Below, piece after piece: positions 8,221 to 12,319 of a stretch of DNA of 12,319 nt; the first letter of the stretch is position 1; each line of letters starts with the position of its first letter. A program made the position numbers and the translations under genes. This DNA comes from Hemicentrotus pulcherrimus (taxonomy: Eukaryota > Echinodermata > Echinoidea > Camarodonta > Strongylocentrotidae), in NCBI GenBank assembly GCA_003118195.1, contig BEXV01002042.1:67022-79340 (forward strand), written 5' to 3'. The notes beneath the pieces were generated by a model. The model did no database searches. It saw only the letters and a program-made list of their open reading frames with translations, and was not told the DNA's origin.

Positions 8221-9361
8221 CTATAAAGGAAATGGAAGAAGATTAAAAAATCACGTAAGAAGACTATCATTCTGAAAACCTGTTAGGTAATGTAATACGT
8301 AGTTTAAAATTACCCAAATGTTATAGTTTTTAGTTTTGCACGAAAGATTTATATAAACGAACAACTTTACTACATGGGGGCTACTTTATTGTTGTGGTTA
8401 AGTAAAATTGACAACCGATCAGAAAGTTACCGCAGAACTATGGAAACAATATATAAAGACATTAAAAAATGTGTAAACACAATCAATACTAATTTGTAGC
8501 CTACTCCGTGTATTGCCATAGGAACATGAAAAATTAGAAATTCCTGAAAAAAGAAGAAAATCGTGTTTTTCTTGGACTGCCGTGTACGTGTTCTGCATGA
8601 GAGAAGTTGCTCAATTAATTCAAAACTTAAAACTCGTGAAACCAACACATGGTTATTTTCAGTTCGAGCACACCCACACCACCGCTTACAAAAATAAAAT
8701 GTTTTCTCTATTTCTTTGATTTGTACTGATCCCCAAAACATGAGGACCTTTAATCGACTTGTTAGACAACTTTGCAGTGAAAACTGCGGTGAAGAGTCGC
8801 TTCCAATTAAGGGGGTGGCTATATTATAACAATACAATACCATATAACCTTTACACATGCACAGTAAGAATGTCACGATCACCATTTTCACATTTGGCAA
8901 ATGCTTTTCATTGATATATCCTTTGGTTACGTATAGATGGGTGCAGGATTCAAATATATATATGGATGCACGCATAAATTCTTTATTTACCTGTCTATTC
9001 TGTCTTTTAAACATGGATGTTAAAGTGGGATTGTCACAATCACCAGAGGACGAAGAGGAATCAGATTCTAAACGAATAAGAGAGATAGAAATTTGTTTAG
9101 ATGTTAATTGATATAGCAGCTACTCTCGAAACGTACAGGAGTGGAAGCCTTTTTTTTNGGGGGGTGGAGGATTACATTAAGGATCACTTCGCCATGAACA
9201 GAAAGAATAATAGAGGAAAGCACTTTTCAAAAAATAATGTTGGAGCGCCTTGAGTACCTTGCGTCGTACTACATGTAGCCAATATTACTATCATAATTAA
9301 ACAAATAGTTTAATGTATACTTCACAAATGAAGAGATCCCTATTTATCAAGGTATCTTCTG

Positions 9362-9553
9362 TCAGCTCGGATGTTGATTGGAACTTTTTTTCTTCACACG
9401 TTTCATTCCACTCTTTGTCGTAATGATCACTTTCCAGTTGGTTCTTGATTTCCCTTTTATTCGGGTGCCTTCTACTTTTTCTTCCAACAAATCTTTCAAG
9501 AGATTTCTCTCTGTAACTATTCCTATCGGGATATTTTGTTTAAGTCCTGTCAT
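9362..9553 (-). pseudogene. Possible eroded LINE reverse-transcriptase tail
   Basis: An open minus-strand frame carries LLKDLLEEKVEGTRIKGKSR followed by TNWKV. This resembles the 'G-x-R-x-x-G-x-x-R-x-x-W' motif found near the C-terminus of many LINE-type reverse transcriptases. Only about 60 codons are open and no catalytic RT motif is visible, so if real it is a 3' fragment from a 5'-truncated insertion. A(n)/AAT-rich sequence at 9670-9720 lies on its upstream side in this orientation, not downstream. An overlapping plus-strand frame of similar length is judged a shadow. Confidence 0.2.
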
Positions 9554-9692
9554 ATACAGTATTTCACTGTTAGTTTTTATGTTTCCATTATATCCTCATC
9601 ATTCCAATCTACATCTACTTTTAAAATGATGTGATTTTCCTTTCCATAGTTTTTTCCAAAAGTTATATTAATAATAATGATAATTATAAAAG

Positions 9693-9718
9693 TAATAATA
9701 ATAATAATAATAATAATA
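9693..9718 (+). repeat. (AAT)n microsatellite in intron 1
   Basis: This is a perfect TAA trinucleotide run of about eight units. Another ATT-rich stretch precedes it at 9665-9690. Such tracts often mark old SINE or LINE tails. Confidence 0.85.
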
Positions 9719-9785
9719 GTGATAATAAAAGAAGGTTCTTGTGTAGCTCTCACGTCTGTCAATCTTGACCCTCCTGGCACTCCAC

Positions 9786-9999
9786 AATTATTATTACCCC
9801 GGGCTTTAGGATGGCTGCCTCTATAGCGCTCTAGAATTTCAAGGAATCAATTCCTGACAGAAAGCCATGTCCCTCACCCGGGTCGAGTGTGGCAAATGTA
9901 GATTAAGGTCCTGCCATAGGACATTGGTGTCGTGGCGAGACTCGAACCACGAACCATGTGATCCACAGTCCTGTGACGTAATCACTCGACCACGACACC
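9786..9999 (-). mobile_element. tRNA-derived SINE copy in intron 1
   Basis: Read on the minus strand, the element opens with a tRNA-like head: GGTGTCGTGGTCGAGTG (A-box-like), then GGTTCGAGTC (B-box-like), with GGTGTCG and CGACACC forming a perfect seven-base acceptor-like pairing. The T-arm is two bases too long and the stems are poor, so it is not a functional tRNA. The body (AATGTCCTATGGCAGGACC, TTAATCTACATTTGCCAC) matches the copy at 5246-5408. It ends AGCGCTATAGAGGCAGCC through AAAGCCCGGGGTAATAATAA, an AAT-type tail. It lies about 28 bp inside the exon 1 donor, in the same orientation as the gene. No clear target-site duplication was seen. Confidence 0.7.
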
Positions 10000-10027
10000 T
10001 CCATCTTCCTATATGAATGTCACTTAC

Positions 10028-10115
10028 CTTCCATCTTAGTTGAGCTGGAAAGGTCAATGAAAACAAAGAACAAGATAACAGACGCAAAGATGAAAACAAC
10101 TCTGGCACAATTCAT
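10028..10115 (-). CDS. Exon 1: start codon and signal peptide of the lectin-PAN protein
   Basis: ATG at 10115-10113 opens MNCARVVFIFASVILFF, continuing through VFIDLSSSTKME. A short charged N-end (Arg5) is followed by a hydrophobic core at residues 6-20 and a small polar stretch with a likely cleavage site around the Ser run at 23-25, which is a typical secretory signal peptide. The exon ends at GAAG|GTAAGTG, a strong splice donor, leaving one base (phase 1). Direct joining to exon 2 (G+TT) gives Val30 and continues into the lectin domain. The 3' side of the exon lies only about 28 bp from the head of a SINE in intron 1. The 5' side is close to a TATA-like box. An unrelated frame across this segment is a shadow. 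Confidence 0.8.
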
Positions 10116-10174
10116 TCTCTTTCTGAGTTTATAATCTTGACTGTGACGAAAAGTTAAAGGTTATTTGAGGTTTA

Positions 10175-10849
10175 ACGTCGAAAATGAAGCAGCCTTTTAT
10201 CTGTGGAAGTGATAGGAATTACGAAATTCGCCTGGAGATGTCAGAGGAGTTTGTTGCCTCGTGTCGAACGAGAAGAATAAAAATTTTCATGAACATGAAA
10301 CCTTTTTATAAACAAAAAATATTTGTATACAATGAAATTCAATTAAAGCAATAGGATTAAAAGTATTTTCGTCGTGACGCAATATTAGCCTTTGTTCCAG
10401 TCGTCTTCTCTGTTTGCGTTTTAAAATCGTGTAACAAAATAAACGAATGAATGATCCTTGTTCGCGACTGTTCCATTATGTTATACATCATGGTAACGTC
10501 ATGTGGAAGGTTGTGTAATGGCATTACTCTTAAGTTGTATCTCGAAAATAAGTAATAAAATACGGTTAAACATATATATGAATTACTCTATAAAACTTGA
10601 TATCAGGCACATATAGAGAGCTAGATATACACACCCACATTTTGAATAATGTATTCCTCTAAAGAGTACAACAGCAGATTTGAGTGTCTCGAACCAATTA
10701 CGATGAAGAGAGAATCGTACAATTGGAGTTGATGATGATTCGTATCGGGATCTAGTTTTATTGGCATGTATATTTTTTCCTTTGTTCATTTAAATGTCAA
10801 ATTGTCTTTTTTTTCCTTCAAAAGATCAATTCATGTAATTGCATTGTGA
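10175..10849. repeat. Copy A of a duplicated block, 5' flank of the lectin gene
   Basis: This block runs from ACGTCGAAAATG to CATTGTGA, collinear and in direct orientation with 11833-12307. Long shared stretches include AATTCAATTAAAGCAATAGG, GTGACGCAATATTAGCCTTT, AACGAATGAATGATCCTT and TGTTCATTTAAATGTCAAAT. Copy A carries roughly 230 bp (about 10475-10705) where copy B has only some 30 unrelated bases. It includes the TATA-like box at 10301-10310. Homology begins about 60 bp upstream of the lectin ATG, so exon 1 itself is not part of the shared block. Confidence 0.85.
10301..10310 (-). promoter_or_regulatory. TATA-like box upstream of the lectin gene
   Basis: The minus strand reads TATAAAAAGG, about 190 bp upstream of the ATG at 10115. 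A start some 30 bp downstream would give a 5' UTR of roughly 160 nt. In the second copy of this block the corresponding minus-strand sequence is TTAATAAAAGG, so the motif is damaged there. The motif is seen directly; its promoter role is inferred from position only. Confidence 0.4.
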
Positions 10850-11010
10850 AAGAAACCATTTGGACATGATGGGAAAACCCAAAAAGGCCGATCACCAATA
10901 TAAGTATTGGTATAATTATTATGCTAAGCTGTGAGGTTTTGGAATCGTCAAAATGATGTGAACTTGGCCCAGTTTTGTTCAGAGTCACATGCACTTTTTA
11001 TATAAATGAT

Positions 11011-11051
11011 GCAGACATGTGACCACTGCTCTACCACTGAGCCATCGCGTC
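11011..11051 (-). repeat. tRNA-like fragment (SINE head or tRNA pseudogene)
   Basis: The minus strand reads GACGCGATGGCTCAGTGGTA, then GAGCAGTGGTCACATGTC, a good match to a tRNA 5' half with the A box TGGCTCAGTGG. No B box or 3' acceptor strand follows within the expected distance, so this is not a complete tRNA. A truncated tRNA-derived SINE of a different family from the two intronic copies is the likelier reading. Confidence 0.5.
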
Positions 11052-11440
11052 TGATACTACTTGACATACATGTATTTTGAACTATGAGGGCATTTATTAT
11101 TTTGTATTATTCTCTTCCACAATAAAATAAAAAGAATGAAAAAGCTCAAAAATTATTCGTTAACCTTTTCTTTAAAAAGAGTACAAGGTTAAGTGACGTT
11201 GACCGGTTTGGATTTCCAATATGAAAGATAAATGCTCTTTGAATATGAGCGTCTGCGATCTATTTGCTCAATAAGAGGCAAATCCGACTTGCTTTTTAAA
11301 GTATTACTGATCAATGAAGCTTTTACCGCACAAAGATGTAATGCAGCACCTGTGAATTAGAGTAGGTGAGATTAAGGTTATTCGTATCATCTATTCAATG
11401 TGTATATGCATATGAATTAACTATACTGTCAAATCGACCT

Positions 11441-11457
11441 AGAGAGAGAGAGAGAGA
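11441..11457 (+). repeat. (AG)8 microsatellite
   Basis: A short alternating AG tract lies in otherwise unremarkable intergenic DNA between the two duplicated blocks. The rest of 10850-11832 holds only the tRNA-like fragment and one weak inverted repeat (TTAACCTT/AAGGTTAA, 11160-11192). Confidence 0.85.
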
Positions 11458-11832
11458 CGAACATGGAAATTTCTTAATATTCTATTACTTTTAAAATGTA
11501 GGTTGTATGTCACATCATTCTTTAATGAATCCGTTTGTAATTAAATACCCATTTAACGAAGGTGTGATAATGCGTAATTTCAACCACGGTCTAATCTCCT
11601 CTTTAATAGGCGCACTCGATCGATTATTCTACATAAGGGGGAAAATATCTCGAAATTGATAAGAACAACATGCACTTTTTATAAGCGCGACCTGTAAAAT
11701 GGCTTTTCATATTAAAATGCTTGTTAAACAATTATAATGATTATAGCCCGTGTCTGTATGAAACATAGTTTAAATAAACACTTGTTGGGGGTTTGAGAAT
11801 AATAGCTACAGATAATACAAAATTACGTAATT

Positions 11833-12307
11833 ACGTCGAAAATGGGGCAGCTTTTTATCTGTGGAAGTGAAAGGAGATCCGAAATACAACTGGAACAGAA
11901 TGAAAACGTGACATGTCCTGTCAGAGGGGTACGCTGTTTTGTGTCGAGCGTGAAGAATGCAAATTTCAATGAACTTGCAGCCTTTTATTAACAAACTATT
12001 TGTCATAATTAAATTCAATTAAAGCAATAGGATAAAATATTTTTCCGCGTGACGCAATATTAGCCTTTGTCTTCTTTTTTCTGCGTTTTAAAATCGTATA
12101 ACAAATTAAACGAATGAATGATCCTTCTTCGCGACTGTTCCAAAATTACCAACAAAATATTAATAAAAAGAGAGTCATAAAATTTGAGTTGTTTGTAATT
12201 TGTATCGCGATTTAGTTTTATTGGCATATATATTTTGTTCTTTTGTTCATTTAAATGTCAAATTGTATTCTTGTTTGTAAAGATCAAGTCATGTAATTAC
12301 ATTGTGA
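11833..12307. repeat. Copy B of the duplicated block
   Basis: This is a diverged direct repeat of 10175-10849, about 1.66 kb away and 200 bp shorter. The TATA-like motif of copy A is altered here, and no signal-peptide exon follows in the minus-strand direction (11760-11832 is unrelated to 10028-10174). The block ends just before the window edge, so its outer boundary is approximate. It may be a leftover promoter of a tandem paralogue, or a dispersed repeat. Confidence 0.85.
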
Positions 12308-12319
12308 TACCGTTCGGAA

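Larger units (their letters stand above)
4400..10115 (-). other. Four-exon gene for a secreted SUEL-like lectin with a C-terminal PAN/apple-like domain
   Basis: The gene model joins 10115-10028, 6985-6722, 6031-5991 and 4639-4400, read on the minus strand. Introns are 3042, 690 and 1351 nt, all GT-AG, in phases 1, 1 and 0. The joined CDS is 633 nt and encodes 210 residues: signal peptide about 1-25, SUEL-type lectin domain about 31-118, linker about 119-131, PAN/apple-like domain about 132-210. SUEL/rhamnose-binding domains usually bind sugars such as rhamnose or galactose, and PAN domains bind proteins or carbohydrates. A secreted recognition or adhesion protein is therefore the best guess, with no ligand evident. 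The strongest support is the exon 2/exon 3 join, which regenerates the conserved terminal Cys (T|GT), together with perfect phase agreement across three introns. Acceptor choice for exon 4 is the weakest point. No UTR introns or extra exons were confirmed. Confidence 0.8.

Noticed and set aside
8427..9014. Longest open frame in the window (195 codons, minus strand)
   Set aside because: It lies in intron 1, has no recognisable domain, uses a non-ATG-like opening, contains a poly-Phe run from an A-rich stretch, and has no splice context.
8857..9111. Plus-strand frame ending in an acidic stretch (SPEDEEESDSKR)
   Set aside because: The last 30 or so codons look mildly coding-like, but no donor, partner exon or family similarity was found; kept only as a weak possibility.
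9993..9999. Functional tRNA gene at the SINE head
   Set aside because: The seven-base acceptor pairing is perfect, but the T-arm length and other stems do not fold properly and a SINE body follows.
9839..10108. Minus-strand frame spanning exon 1 and a SINE
   Set aside because: Shadow frame that runs through the splice donor and the SINE; the signal peptide is in another frame.

Overview
The window looks like nuclear DNA of a marine invertebrate, most likely an echinoderm such as a sea urchin. It is AT-rich and intron-rich, with no bacterial gene packing. The octamer TACATGTA and close variants recur, there are degenerate tRNA-derived SINE copies, and the one readable gene encodes a SUEL/rhamnose-binding-lectin-type domain plus a PAN/apple-type domain in a style common in echinoderms. 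The species assignment is an inference.

The main feature is a four-exon gene on the minus strand, 10115 down to 4400. Exon 1 (10115-10028) encodes the start and signal peptide. Exon 2 (6985-6722) encodes a Cys-rich SUEL-like lectin domain. Exon 3 is a 41-nt mini-exon (6031-5991) that completes the last lectin cysteine and adds a Thr/Ser/Pro-rich linker. Exon 4 (4639-4400) encodes a PAN/apple-like domain and the stop codon. All four exons have good splice sites and compatible phases (1, 1, 0). They join to 633 nt, a predicted secreted protein of 210 residues. If intron 2 is retained, translation stops three codons after the exon 2 donor and gives a clean 120-residue lectin-only protein that still carries the same terminal cysteine.

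Upstream of exon 1 there is a TATA-like box (10310-10301) inside a block of about 675 bp (10175-10849). A diverged, shorter second copy of this block lies at 11833-12307. The second copy has a damaged TATA motif and no exon 1, so it may be a relic of a tandem promoter or gene duplication, or a dispersed repeat.

The left third of the window (1-4399) is mostly non-coding. A plausible plus-strand exon of an unrecognised gene is at 683-808. A purine-skewed, C-poor block spans about 1660-2560. A perfect four-unit heat-shock-element match is at 3013-3030, a cluster of short hairpins spans 3087-3358, and a perfect 36-bp palindrome lies at 3947-3982, just beyond a possible polyadenylation signal of the lectin gene.

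The introns carry mobile-element debris: two tRNA-headed SINE copies (5246-5408 and 9786-9999), a 110-bp TTAA-flanked inverted-repeat element (7892-8001), a possible eroded LINE reverse-transcriptase tail (9362-9553) and several microsatellites. A further tRNA-like fragment is at 11011-11051.
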